From positions 1 to 52,532 of the forward strand of contig NZ_JAGIBD010000023.1 in NCBI RefSeq assembly GCF_017744555.1: a stretch of DNA of 52,532 nt. Reading direction: 5' to 3'. A program made the translations under genes and the position numbers. This document shows, in pieces, positions 14,702 through 22,862 of the stretch (its first letter is position 1; every line of letters starts with the position of its first letter). The notes beneath the pieces were generated by a model, which was not told the origin of the DNA, searched no databases, and worked only from the letters and a program-made list of their open reading frames with translations. This DNA is from Cellulomonas sp. GTDB taxonomy: Bacteria > Actinomycetota > Actinomycetes > Actinomycetales > Cellulomonadaceae.

Positions 14702-15367
14702 GTGCACTTCGTGATCATGGGATGCGGCCGCGTCGGCGCGACGCTCGCGCAGAACCTCGAGAGCAACGGCCACTCGGTCGCGGTCATCGACCAGAACCCC
14801 GAGGCGTTCCGGCGCCTCGACGCCGACTTCGGCGGGAACAAGGTCACGGGCCTCGGGTTCGACCGCGACACGCTGACCCAGGCGGGGATCGAGGACGCGT
14901 TCGGCTTCGCGGCCGTCTCCGACGGCGACAACTCGAACATCCTGGCCGCCCGCGTGGTGCGCGAGACGTTCGGGATCGAGAACGTGGTCGCGCGCATCTA
15001 CGACCCGCACCGCGCCGAGATCTACCAGCGGCTCGGCATCCCGACGGTCGCGACCGTGCGGTGGACCGCGCACCAGGTGCTGCGGCGCATGCTCCCCATG
15101 GGCGCGACGGACGACTACCGCGACTCCTCGGGGCAGATCCAGCTCGCCCAGGTGGACGTGCACCAGGGCTGGATCGGCAAGCCTCTGCGCGCGCTCGAGG
15201 CCGCCAGCGGCGCCCGGATCGCCTACCTCACCCGCTACGGCGACGGCGTGCTGCCGACGTCCGACACCGTCCTCCAGGAGAACGACACCGTGCACGCGCT
15301 GCTCAGGGCCGACGACGCCGCGTTCGTGGAACGCACCCTCGCCAACGCGCCGGCGGTGACCGAGTGA
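14702..15367 (+). CDS. ceoB: TrkA/CeoB-type potassium uptake regulator (RCK domain)
   Basis: A 221-aa cytosolic RCK protein with an N-terminal Rossmann fold, signature GCGRVG (7-12), and acidic residue Asp34 after the second strand for NAD(H) binding. A TrkA-C domain (about 140-221) follows. Such subunits gate K+ transporters in response to nucleotides. The GTG start at 14702 is favoured by a -10 element 8 nt upstream and by the VIMGCGRVG alignment. The next gene overlaps by 4 nt (GTGA). The pair corresponds in order to Rv2691/Rv2692 (ceoB/ceoC). No TrkH/KtrB pore subunit is in the window. Confidence 0.9.
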   Translation: MHFVIMGCGRVGATLAQNLESNGHSVAVIDQNPEAFRRLDADFGGNKVTGLGFDRDTLTQAGIEDAFGFAAVSDGDNSNILAARVVRETFGIENVVARIYDPHRAEIYQRLGIPTVATVRWTAHQVLRRMLPMGATDDYRDSSGQIQLAQVDVHQGWIGKPLRALEAASGARIAYLTRYGDGVLPTSDTVLQENDTVHALLRADDAAFVERTLANAPAVTE

Positions 15368-16038
15368 GGGTCGTCATCGCCGGGGCCGGCTCGGTCGGCC
15401 GGTCGATCGCCCGTGAGCTCCTCGGCCACGACCACGAGGTCACGATCATCGACCGCCAGCCGTCCGCGATGCGGGTCGCGTCGGTCGCCGAGGCCGACTG
15501 GCTGCTCGCCGACGCGTGCGAGCTGCCGACGCTGCGCCAGGCCAAGGCCGACGAGTGCGACGTGGTCGTCGCGGCGACGGGCGACGACAAGGCGAACCTC
15601 GTCATCGCGTTCCTCGCGAAGACCGAGTTCGGCGTGCCGCGCACCGTCGCGCGGGTGAACAACCCGAAGAACGAGTGGATGTTCGACGAGGCGTGGGGCG
15701 TCGACGTGGCCGTGTCGACGCCGCGGATCATGACGGCCATGGTCGAGGAGGCCGTGACCGTCGGCGACCTGGTGCGGATCTTCACGTTCCACCAGTCGCG
15801 CGCCGACATCCTCGAGCTCACGCTGCCCGAGGACTCGCCGCTCGCGGGCGTGCGTGTCGGTCAGATCGCGTGGCCCGAGGACACGGTCCTCGCGTGCATC
15901 GTGCGCGACACCCGCCCGATCGCCCCCAGCGCGGACGACACCCTCGAGGGTCGCGACGAGCTGTTGTTCGTCACGGGGCGGGACGCGGACGAGGCGGAGC
16001 TGGAGAAGCTCCTGACCCGCGGACCAGCGTCCAGCTGA
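15364..16038 (+). CDS. ceoC: TrkA/CeoC-type potassium uptake regulator (RCK domain)
   Basis: A 224-aa second RCK protein: GAGSVG nucleotide loop near the N-terminus, then IIDRQPSAMR with the ribose-binding Asp, a Rossmann domain to about 135, and a TrkA-C domain. The GTG overlaps the ceoB stop by 4 nt, implying coupled translation and a hetero-oligomeric ring. Its last 68 bp overlap the 3' end of the convergent DUF3159 gene with no terminator between them. Confidence 0.9.
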   Translation: MRVVIAGAGSVGRSIARELLGHDHEVTIIDRQPSAMRVASVAEADWLLADACELPTLRQAKADECDVVVAATGDDKANLVIAFLAKTEFGVPRTVARVNNPKNEWMFDEAWGVDVAVSTPRIMTAMVEEAVTVGDLVRIFTFHQSRADILELTLPEDSPLAGVRVGQIAWPEDTVLACIVRDTRPIAPSADDTLEGRDELLFVTGRDADEAELEKLLTRGPASS

Positions 16039-16747
16039 TCCACAGCGCGAGGGCCGTCAGCGGGATGCCCATGACGAGCTTCGCGGTGCCGAGCCACCCG
16101 ACCTCGGCGTCGAGGTAGAGCGGCACCTGCACCGCGAGGCGGGCACCGAACATGGCGACCCACGGCCACGTGGCCAGCGTGTAGCGACGACGCAGGTCGC
16201 GGTCGTCGTGCCACGCGACGGCAGCGCCCCACGTGCCGCCGGTGATCGGGCCGTCCTTGTGGAACAGGCCGACGACGAGGCCGACGAGTGGCCAGCCGAC
16301 GACGATCGACGCGAGCGTGCCGACCAGGTACACGACGTTGACCCAGAGCCCGTACAGGAAGTAGTTCTGCGCCTGACCGGACTTCCAGGCCCAGATGACG
16401 CCGATGCCGACGCCGAGCAGCCCGGAGAAGGCCTGCGTCACGGGCGTGCGCTGCACGAGCCGCACGACGACCGCGACCAGAGCGGCCGCCGACGCGGCGA
16501 CGAGCGCGGGCGTGAGCTGCTGTCCCGAGACGAGGTAGACGACGACGAAGAGCAGACCGGGCGCGACCGACTCGACGACTCCGCGCACACCGCCGACCGC
16601 GTCGGAGGCGGAGAACTCCTCCCCCGTCAGCGCCCGCATGCCACGCAGGCCGCCCTCCTCGGGCTGCACGACGTCGTCGACCGCCTCGAGCGCGTGGTCC
16701 GCGGTCGTCTCGTGCGGCTGGTCCTGAGGGTGCTCGCGCTCACTCAC
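15971..16747 (-). CDS. DUF3159 membrane protein
   Basis: A 258-aa integral membrane protein of the actinobacterial DUF3159 family. An acidic N-terminal tail of about 55 residues is followed by LTGEEFSASDAVGGVRGVVE and about six hydrophobic segments. The paired tryptophans and charged loop in WHDDRDLRRRYTLATWPWV near residue 195 are typical of the family. Function unknown. The start overlaps the 3' end of the OB-fold gene by 8 nt, and DUF3710, OB-fold and DUF3159 form one tightly overlapping operon, as in Rv2696c-Rv2693c. Its 3' end overlaps ceoC. Confidence 0.88.
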   Translation of the reverse strand: MSEREHPQDQPHETTADHALEAVDDVVQPEEGGLRGMRALTGEEFSASDAVGGVRGVVESVAPGLLFVVVYLVSGQQLTPALVAASAAALVAVVVRLVQRTPVTQAFSGLLGVGIGVIWAWKSGQAQNYFLYGLWVNVVYLVGTLASIVVGWPLVGLVVGLFHKDGPITGGTWGAAVAWHDDRDLRRRYTLATWPWVAMFGARLAVQVPLYLDAEVGWLGTAKLVMGIPLTALALWISWTLVRGSGASPAPPRPRPAP

Positions 16748-17108
16748 CGGGACGCGGCCGCAGCTCGTACTTCGGGTTGAACACGGTGCGCCGGCCGTCG
16801 ACCAGGCACACGAGCCCCTCGATCTTGGCGCGCCGGCCGGGCGCGACGCCCGCGATCTCCCGGCGACCGAGCCACACGAGGTCGAGCGTGCCGCTGCCGT
16901 CGTAGAGCTCCGCCTCGAGCGCCGGGACGCCCTCGCGGGGGCGCAGCGTGACCGACCGGATGACTCCCGACACGCTTGCGCGCGACCGGTTCGTGAGCTG
17001 GTCGACGGGCGTGCAGCCGACGGCGCGGACCGCGTCGGCCCGCTCCTCGTCCGCCTCGATCTCAGCCTGCGACGCGACGACCTTGCGCAGGCGGTCCTTG
17101 AGCGTCAT
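16740..17108 (-). CDS. OB-fold nucleic-acid-binding protein
   Basis: A 122-aa single OB-fold protein. SRASVSGVIRSVTLRP begins the barrel and ELYDGSGTLDLVWLGRREI matches the RecG/RecJ-like OB motif. A helical N-terminal tail (LRKVVASQAEIEADEERAD) precedes the barrel. Single-strand DNA or RNA binding is expected from the fold only. The ATG at 17108 overlaps the DUF3710 stop (ATGA). It corresponds in position to Rv2694c and is the middle gene of a three-gene overlapping operon. Confidence 0.88.
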   Translation of the reverse strand: MTLKDRLRKVVASQAEIEADEERADAVRAVGCTPVDQLTNRSRASVSGVIRSVTLRPREGVPALEAELYDGSGTLDLVWLGRREIAGVAPGRRAKIEGLVCLVDGRRTVFNPKYELRPRPGE

Positions 17109-17833
17109 CGGATCTCCGTGATCTCCGGTCCGCGGGTCATGGGGTCGAACCCGGGAGCCTGCGCCGGTGCCTCCGCCGCAGACCCGGCCGGGCCGGGCAG
17201 GCGCAGCGCGAGCAGGTCACGCGGCGGCAGCGCCTCGGTGCCGCGCACCACGACGATGCCGGCGAACACCTTCTCGAGGGTCTGGGCGGCCTCGGGCTCG
17301 ACGGCCGCGCGGCCCGACAGCACGCCGCGCAGGAACCACCGCGGGCCGTCGGTGCCGATGAACCGCGCGGGGCGGTGACCGGTCCGGCCCTCGGGCGTCC
17401 GGACGGGCAGGCGGGCGAGCAGCTCACGGCCGAACGGACCGGGCAGGTCGTCGACCGAGCCACCCTGCTGGGTCACCGACTCGGCGATCTCCGCACGGAT
17501 CTCGTCCCAGATGCCCTCGCTGCGCGGCGCAGCGAACGCCTGCACCTGCAGCGACGAGCCGTCGAGCAGCACGGACGCCGCCGAGACCACGTTGGTGGCC
17601 TTGTCGATCTCCATGCGCAGCTCCATGCCGGGGACCCCGGGGAGCTTGATGGCGCCGAGGTCGACCCGGGGCTGCTCGTCGTCGACCTCGTCGACGTCCC
17701 ACGGCCCCGAGGTGCGCACCGGCAGCGCCGGCGCCGCCTCGGCCGTCTCGTCGGTGCTCACGTCGTCAGCGCCCGTGGGCTCGACGACGTCGTCGGTGAC
17801 GGAGTCCTTGCCGCCACGCCGGAACAGACCCAC
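17105..17833 (-). CDS. DUF3710 protein
   Basis: A 242-aa cytosolic protein of the actinobacterial DUF3710 family (Rv2696c-like). An acidic linker of about 65 residues is followed by VDLGAIKLPGVPGMELRMEI, FAAPRSEGIWDEIRAEI and RTGHRPARFIGTDGPRWFLR. The GTG at 17833 begins MGLFRRGG, a conserved start of the family. It is first in a three-gene operon with the OB-fold and DUF3159 genes. Function unknown; mycobacterial relatives sit beside dut as here. Confidence 0.88.
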   Translation of the reverse strand: MGLFRRGGKDSVTDDVVEPTGADDVSTDETAEAAPALPVRTSGPWDVDEVDDEQPRVDLGAIKLPGVPGMELRMEIDKATNVVSAASVLLDGSSLQVQAFAAPRSEGIWDEIRAEIAESVTQQGGSVDDLPGPFGRELLARLPVRTPEGRTGHRPARFIGTDGPRWFLRGVLSGRAAVEPEAAQTLEKVFAGIVVVRGTEALPPRDLLALRLPGPAGSAAEAPAQAPGFDPMTRGPEITEIR

Positions 17834-17902
17834 GACTCACTCCTTCTCGGCGCGCACGTGCACGCCGTACCTGGCAACGGTAGCCCCGCGTGCGGCGGCC
17901 AC

Positions 17903-18397
17903 CTAGCCGGCCACCTCGGCGGTGTCGGCGGACGCGACGGGCGCGTGCCAGCCGCCGCTCGAGCCGAACCCGCCCTCGCCGCGGTGCGAGCCGGGCAGCC
18001 GTTCGACGTCCACGAACCGGACACGCTCGACGCGCTGGATGACGAGCTGCGCGATCCGGTCGCCCCGGTGCAGCACCAGCGTCTCGGTGGCGTCCGTGTT
18101 GAGCAGCGTCACCGCGATCTCGCCACGGTAGCCGGCGTCGACCGTGCCCGGTGCGTTGACGATCGTCAGGCCGTGCTTGGCCGCGAGGCCCGAGCGCGGG
18201 TGCACGAAGGCCGCGAAACCGTCGGGCAGCGCGATAGCGACGCCCGTCGGGACCGTCGCGCGGCCCCGCGGCGGCAGCGTCACGTCGACGCGGGCGACGA
18301 GGTCGGCGCCGGCGTCACCGGGGTGCGCGTACGAGGGTGCGGGGAGGTCCGGGTCGAGGCGGAGCAGGAGCACCTCGGTGCTGGTTTCGGCCGTCAC
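17903..18397 (-). CDS. dut: Deoxyuridine 5'-triphosphate nucleotidohydrolase (dUTPase)
   Basis: A 164-aa homotrimeric dUTPase that hydrolyses dUTP to dUMP and PPi, protecting DNA from uracil. All five motifs are present in order: [30 protein letters not shown] and the C-terminal arm [10 protein letters not shown]. The GTG at 18397 is preceded by TAGGGT 8 nt upstream, so the transcript may be leaderless. A tail of about 19 residues follows motif 5. The gene is divergent from DUF3093 with only 39 nt between starts, so the two promoters must overlap. Confidence 0.97.
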   Translation of the reverse strand: MTAETSTEVLLLRLDPDLPAPSYAHPGDAGADLVARVDVTLPPRGRATVPTGVAIALPDGFAAFVHPRSGLAAKHGLTIVNAPGTVDAGYRGEIAVTLLNTDATETLVLHRGDRIAQLVIQRVERVRFVDVERLPGSHRGEGGFGSSGGWHAPVASADTAEVAG

Positions 18398-18405
18398 GGG
18401 GCCCG

Positions 18406-18411
18406 ACCCTA
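18406..18411 (-). promoter_or_regulatory. -10 box 8 nt before dut
   Basis: TAGGGT on the minus strand ends 8 nt before the dut GTG, leaving no room for a ribosome site. It lies in the 39-nt dut/DUF3093 divergent gap. Confidence 0.4.
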
Positions 18412-18436
18412 CCCGGACGGGTGGGATGCTGGGGGC

Positions 18437-18934
18437 ATGCCCGACCTGCCCGACGGACTTCCCGCGCCCGCCACCGGACCCGCGGACGGAGGGACCGTCC
18501 CACCCGTCTGGTCCGAGCGCCTGTGGCCCGGTGCGCTCGCGTGGGTGCTGCTCGTCGTCCTCGCCGCGATGGTCGGCATCGCGCTCACGCCCGTCGACCC
18601 CCGAGCGGGCGCCGGTGCCGCGGCGCTCACCGTCCTCGTCGGCGCGGTCGTCCTGCTGCGCACGTCGCCCGTGGTGGAGGTCGCCGACGGCGAGCTGCAC
18701 GCCGGCGCCGCCCGCATCCCCCTCGCCGTGCTCGGCGAGGTCCGCGCTCTCGACGCCACGCAGACGCGGGCCGAGCTGGGTCCACGCCTCGACGCGCGGG
18801 CGCACCTGTGCCACCGAGGCTGGGTCCCCACCGCGGTCCGCGTCGAGGTGCACGACCCGCACGACCCGACGCCCTACTGGATCGTGTCGACGCGGCGCCC
18901 GGCGCAGCTCGTCGCGGCGGTCCGGGACGCCTGA
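18437..18934 (+). CDS. DUF3093 membrane protein
   Basis: A 165-aa protein of the DUF3093 family (Rv2698-like). Two adjacent transmembrane segments (about 35-75) include [21 protein letters not shown] soluble part follows with [18 protein letters not shown] and the C-terminal [12 protein letters not shown], which are family hallmarks. Function unknown. The ATG at 18437 begins MPDLPDG; GATGCT ends 6 nt upstream and may be its -10. A strong hairpin 40 nt downstream ends the transcript. Confidence 0.88.
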   Translation: MPDLPDGLPAPATGPADGGTVPPVWSERLWPGALAWVLLVVLAAMVGIALTPVDPRAGAGAAALTVLVGAVVLLRTSPVVEVADGELHAGAARIPLAVLGEVRALDATQTRAELGPRLDARAHLCHRGWVPTAVRVEVHDPHDPTPYWIVSTRRPAQLVAAVRDA

Positions 18935-18974
18935 GGGGCTCGTCGAGAGCGCCACGGTCGCGCTCCCACACGCG

Positions 18975-19008
18975 GACGGCCGACCACCCGTGAGGGTGAT
19001 CGGCCGTC
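18975..19008. terminator. Terminator hairpin between DUF3093 and DUF4193 genes
   Basis: A 15-bp stem with one mismatch (18975-18989 with 18994-19008) and a 4-nt GTGA loop. It lies between convergent genes, so it probably serves both strands. Confidence 0.75.
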
Positions 19009-19035
19009 GTCAGTCGATCGGTGCTGCGTGCAGCG

Positions 19036-19335
19036 TCAGGCGGCGCACTCCGAGCACACCGGCTGCCCGTTGCGCTCGTAGGCGAGCTGGCTGCGGTGGT
19101 GCACCAGGAAGCAGTGGGAGCACGTGAACTCGTCCGCCTGGCGGGGCAGGACCCGCACGGAGAGCTCCTCGCCCGAGAGGTCGGCACCAGGGAGCTCGAA
19201 CCCTTCGGCGGCCTCGGTCTCGTCCTCGTCCACCACGCCGGAGTTCTTGTCCGAGCGCCGAGTCTGGAGCTCCTGGAGCGAGTCCTCGCTCAGGTCCTCC
19301 TCGGTCTTGCGCGGGGCGTCGTAGTCGGTAGCCAT
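19036..19335 (-). CDS. DUF4193 protein with zinc-ribbon-like CxxC pairs
   Basis: A 99-aa actinobacterial protein (Rv2699c-like). The ATG at 19335 starts MATDYDAPRKTEED. The middle is acidic (DEDETEAAEGFELP), followed by LSVRVLPRQADEFTCSHCFL. Two cysteine pairs, CSHC near residue 74 and CSEC at the C-terminus, could hold a zinc. Family function is unknown. The 161-nt upstream gap is relatively AT-rich with -10-like TACGAC/GACAAT sequences, consistent with a strong independent promoter. Confidence 0.9.
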   Translation of the reverse strand: MATDYDAPRKTEEDLSEDSLQELQTRRSDKNSGVVDEDETEAAEGFELPGADLSGEELSVRVLPRQADEFTCSHCFLVHHRSQLAYERNGQPVCSECAA

Positions 19336-19496
19336 GTGTGGCGTCACACTCCGTGGTCCAGGTGGATTGTCGTACGCGGGATCAATGCCGCAGAGACAGG
19401 TTTTGTTCCCGTGCGCGGTGGGATTCTGCACCACATCTGGCGCGGTTGCGAACACGGACACGTGACCACATTCGTAGGCGTCTCTCGCGCCCGTTT

Positions 19497-20363
19497 TCAC
19501 ATGTCCGAGTCGGCCCGCATCTCTTCGAGCACGGACACCAGCTCGGCCACCTGAGACGGGTGCCCGGCGACCGCCATGTCGACACCCGCCGGCCGCCCGT
19601 GCAGGCCTGCGACCAGGGCGCCCGCCTCCTGCGCGACGAGACTCGCGGCCGCCAGGTCCCACGGCGCGAGGCCCCTTTCGTAGAACAGGTCGAGACCCCC
19701 GAACGCCAGCGTGCACAGCTCGATCGCCGCAGAACCGTTGCGACGAATGTCACGCACCCGAGGCAACAGCTCGACGAGCACACGTGCCTGGGAACGCCGG
19801 CGCGACGCGAGGTATCCGAAGCCGGTGCCGACGAGGCAGCCGCTCAACGGTCGCGCTTCCCCGATGCTCAGCCGGCGCCCGTCCAGGTACGCGCCCCGAC
19901 CGTGGCCTGCGGTGAACGTGCGGCCGTCCGCGGGCGCGTGCACGCAGCCGGCGAGCACGGTCCACGTCGCCGGGTCGGGCGCCCTCCCGTCGTCGCCGAC
20001 GGGGCCGACCACCGCCGCGATCGACACGGCGTACGACGGGATGCCGTAGAGGTAGTTGACGGTGCCGTCGATCGGGTCGACGACCCACGTGACCCCTGAC
20101 GTGCCCGGCACGAAGCCCTGCTCCTCGCCGAGGATCCCGTCCCGCGGCCGCAGCTCGGCGAGGCGGCGCCGCACGAGCTCCTCCGACGCGAGGTCCATCG
20201 CCGTCACGACGTCGACCGCGCTCGACTTGGTGCCGGCCACCTCGACCCTGTCGGGGCGCCCCTCGTGCACCAGCCGTCCCGCCTCGCGCGCCACCTGCTC
20301 GGCGATCGCGACGAGCTCGTCCACCTGGTCCGCTGCCATCCGGGGGTCGGTCACGCCGTCCAT
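19497..20363 (-). CDS. suhB: Inositol monophosphatase family protein (SuhB-like)
   Basis: A 288-aa Mg-dependent phosphatase of the IMPase superfamily. Metal and substrate motifs are GEEQG (79-83), DPIDGT (96-101) and PWDLAAASLVAQEAG (234-248). Members hydrolyse inositol-1-phosphate and related sugar phosphates; the position matches M. tuberculosis suhB (Rv2701c). The ATG at 20363 is used here, but GTG 20354 has a better-spaced AGGA (8 nt) and may be the true start. It is 14 nt downstream of the UPF0126 gene on the same strand. Confidence 0.92.
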   Translation of the reverse strand: MDGVTDPRMAADQVDELVAIAEQVAREAGRLVHEGRPDRVEVAGTKSSAVDVVTAMDLASEELVRRRLAELRPRDGILGEEQGFVPGTSGVTWVVDPIDGTVNYLYGIPSYAVSIAAVVGPVGDDGRAPDPATWTVLAGCVHAPADGRTFTAGHGRGAYLDGRRLSIGEARPLSGCLVGTGFGYLASRRRSQARVLVELLPRVRDIRRNGSAAIELCTLAFGGLDLFYERGLAPWDLAAASLVAQEAGALVAGLHGRPAGVDMAVAGHPSQVAELVSVLEEMRADSDM

Positions 20364-20377
20364 CCTGCCGGACGCGG

Positions 20378-21025
20378 TCAGAGCCCCGCCTTGCCCCGCC
20401 ACGGACCGGGCACGCTCAGCCGCAGGCGCAGGGCCGCCACCCGCAGGACGAAGATGACGAGCACGATCCCCACGCTCGCCGAGAGACCGAGCACACCGAG
20501 CTCTGAGAGCACGACGGTCACGCTCGCCCCGAGGAGCGCCGGGGTGGCGTACAGCTGCCGGTCCTGCAGCACGACCGGCACCTCGGCGGTCAGCAGGTCG
20601 CGCAGCACTCCCCCGCCGACGCCGGTCATGACGCCGACGAGCACCGCCGCGACCGGGGTCGCGCCGTACTCGAGCCCCTTCAGGGTGCCGACCACCGTGA
20701 ACAGCGCGAGGGCGCCCGCGTCGAGCACGACGATGAACCGCCGGGCCCGTTCCAGGCGAGGGTGGAAGAAGTACATGACCGCCCCGCCGAGCACGGCGGT
20801 GACGATGAACCGCCAGTCCGAGATGCCCACGGGCGGGACGGCGCCGATGAGCACGTCGCGCAGCATGCCGCCGCCCAGGCCGGCGGCCCAGCCGAGCACC
20901 AGGATGCCGAACGCGTCGAGCTGCTTGCGCACCCCGGCGAGCGCGCCGGCCATCGCGCCGACGAACACCCCGAAGATCTCCAGGACGGGCTCGAGCGGGA
21001 TCTCGGTGATCACGCTCGGCATCAT
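20378..21025 (-). CDS. UPF0126/TRIC-type cation channel family membrane protein
   Basis: A 215-aa membrane protein with about seven hydrophobic segments, built from two internal repeats that each end in a GGG-x-x-RD motif: GLGGGMLRDVLIG (about 52-64) and GVGGGVLRDLLT (about 140-151). This duplicated motif marks the UPF0126 family, whose prokaryotic members include TRIC-like trimeric cation channels; some are annotated as glycine transporters. Two adjacent ATG codons are present; the first is used. It is divergent from sepH (93 nt). Ion specificity cannot be read from sequence. Confidence 0.87.
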   Translation of the reverse strand: MMPSVITEIPLEPVLEIFGVFVGAMAGALAGVRKQLDAFGILVLGWAAGLGGGMLRDVLIGAVPPVGISDWRFIVTAVLGGAVMYFFHPRLERARRFIVVLDAGALALFTVVGTLKGLEYGATPVAAVLVGVMTGVGGGVLRDLLTAEVPVVLQDRQLYATPALLGASVTVVLSELGVLGLSASVGIVLVIFVLRVAALRLRLSVPGPWRGKAGL

Positions 21026-21118
21026 CGCAGCGCGCAGCTCCCGGGCGGCGCACCGCCGCGGATCCGCACGGCACGCGCCGAGAGGTGGCAGGCTCTTCCC
21101 GAGGTACCGGGAGGTCGT

Positions 21119-22141
21119 ATGAATGAGCTCGAGCTCACAGGGCTGCACGAGGACGGGGAGCACCTGGTCCTCGTCGGCCCGGGCGGCGAGCAGTTCCGCC
21201 TGCGCATCGACGAGGCGCTGCGGGCTGCCGTGCGCCGTGACCGGCCGCAGCTGGAGCAGCTGCGCGCGGAGAGCGCGGGGACGCTGAGCCCCCGGGAGAT
21301 CCAGGCGCGCATCCGGGCCGGTGCGACGACGCAGGAGGTCGCCGACTCGGCGGGCATCCCCGTCGAGCACGTGCGCCGCTACGAGGGTCCGGTGCTCGCC
21401 GAGCGCGAGTACGTGGCCGAGCAAGCCCGCGCCACGCGCGTCGGTCGCGACGTCGGCGCCCCGACGCTCGGCGACCTCGTGACCGACCGGCTCGCCACGC
21501 GCGGCGTCGACCTGGCCTCGCTCGCCTGGGACGCCGCCCGGGAGGCATCCGGTCCGTGGACCGTGCTCGCCCGCTTCTCCGTCGCCGACGAGACCCGTGA
21601 GGCGCGCTGGACGTTCGACGCGTCGCGCCGCACCGTCGTCGCCGACGAGGACGAGGCCCGGTGGCTGTCCGAGACGGAGATCGCCGACGAGCCCGTCTCG
21701 CGACGCCACCTCGCCGCGGTGCGGGACGTCGTCTTCGACTTCCAGGCCGACGGGTCGGTGACGGCCGGCGACCCGGTCCCGCCGCCGGCCCCGCAGCCCG
21801 ACCCGGTCGACGAGACCCACACCCTGCTCGACGACCTGCGCGCCCGCCGCGGCACGCGCCAGACCCTCGAGCTCGAGGACGACGACGCCGAGGAGTTCGA
21901 GGGCTTCGGGCCGCAGCACGCGTTCGACTTCCAGCGGCTCGAGCAGTCCGTGCCGGGTGCGCACCCGGTGGACGCCGACCACGAGGCCGAGGCCGTCGTG
22001 CTGCCCGTCGCGGCCGCCGAGCCACCGGTCGTCGCGGCACCGGCCGAGGACGACGCGCACGCCGACCGGCCGCGGTCACGTCGTGGGCGCGCCAAGGTGC
22101 CGAGCTGGGACGAGATCGTGTTCGGGGCGAAGCCCGAGTAG
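21119..22141 (+). CDS. sepH: Septation protein SepH (DUF3071)
   Basis: A 340-aa protein matching actinobacterial SepH, which binds FtsZ and helps assemble the division ring. The conserved N-terminal DUF3071 domain starts MNELELTGLHEDGEHLVL. It contains the helix-turn-helix LSPREIQARIRAGATTQEVA, GIPVEHVRRYEGPV and WTFDASRRTVVADEDEARWL. The remaining half is acidic and disordered. The terminus KVPSWDEIVFG is a conserved tail motif. ATG 21119 is supported by GGGAGG about 4 nt upstream. The gene faces tdk, stops 8 nt apart. Confidence 0.92.
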   Translation: MNELELTGLHEDGEHLVLVGPGGEQFRLRIDEALRAAVRRDRPQLEQLRAESAGTLSPREIQARIRAGATTQEVADSAGIPVEHVRRYEGPVLAEREYVAEQARATRVGRDVGAPTLGDLVTDRLATRGVDLASLAWDAAREASGPWTVLARFSVADETREARWTFDASRRTVVADEDEARWLSETEIADEPVSRRHLAAVRDVVFDFQADGSVTAGDPVPPPAPQPDPVDETHTLLDDLRARRGTRQTLELEDDDAEEFEGFGPQHAFDFQRLEQSVPGAHPVDADHEAEAVVLPVAAAEPPVVAAPAEDDAHADRPRSRRGRAKVPSWDEIVFGAKPE

Positions 22142-22149
22142 CACGCCCG

Positions 22150-22830
22150 TCAGGCGTCCAGCGGGAGCCGTCCCTGGTCCTGCGCCGGTGCGAGGCCGAG
22201 CGTCTGGGGGCTGGGCGACGCCGCCCGCGCGGCCGCCGCGGTCATCCGGCGCATGTGGTGCCGCCGGCACAGCACCTCGTACCCGACCTCGTCGGCTCCG
22301 GCCGCGACGTCCCCGACGACGACCTGGGCGCCCTCGACGACCATCGTGCCGCCGACAGTGCGGGCGTTGTGCGTGGCTCGCGCCCCGCACCAGCACAAGG
22401 CCTTGACCTGCAGCACCTCGACCCGGTCCGCGAGCTCCACGAGACGCGCCGAGCCGGGGAACAGCCGGGCGCGGAAGTCCGTCGAGATGCCGAACGCGTA
22501 CACGTCGACCGCGAGCTCGTCGACCACGCGCGCAAGCTGCTCGACCTGATCGGCCGTGTAGAACTGCGCCTCGTCGCCGACCAGGTAGTCGACGGCCCGG
22601 CCGTGCGTGCGGCGCGTGATGACCTCGGACCAGAAGTCGGTGTCGTCGCCGACCTCGTGCGCGCGCTGCGTCAGGCCGAGCCGCGACGAGATCGTCGCCG
22701 TGCCGGCCCTGTCGTGCCGTGTGAACAGCACGCCGTCGCGGCCGCGCGCCGCGTGGTTGTGGTGCATCTGCAGCGCGAGCGTCGACTTGCCGCAGTCCAT
22801 CGTGCCGGAGAAGAACACGAGCTCGGCCAC
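22150..22830 (-). CDS. tdk: Thymidine kinase (type II)
   Basis: A 226-aa cytosolic thymidine kinase that phosphorylates thymidine to dTMP in salvage. The P-loop is GTMDCGKST (9-17), the Walker B/base motif DEAQF (86-90), and the zinc ligands Cys146, Cys148, Cys188 and His191 (CWCG, CRRH). A TYMP-like lid lies between. The C-terminal 30 residues are low complexity. The GTG at 22830 has GGAGG about 10 nt upstream. It follows the phosphodiesterase gene by 32 nt on the same strand. dut and tdk in one window both serve dTTP supply. Confidence 0.97.
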   Translation of the reverse strand: MAELVFFSGTMDCGKSTLALQMHHNHAARGRDGVLFTRHDRAGTATISSRLGLTQRAHEVGDDTDFWSEVITRRTHGRAVDYLVGDEAQFYTADQVEQLARVVDELAVDVYAFGISTDFRARLFPGSARLVELADRVEVLQVKALCWCGARATHNARTVGGTMVVEGAQVVVGDVAAGADEVGYEVLCRRHHMRRMTAAAARAASPSPQTLGLAPAQDQGRLPLDA

Positions 22831-22862
22831 GGGTCACGCACCTCCGGTCGTCGGGCCCGCCG

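Noticed and set aside
16740..16747. Frameshift between the OB-fold and DUF3159 genes
   Set aside because: The 8-nt overlap joins two complete proteins with normal starts and ends; it is ordinary operon overlap.
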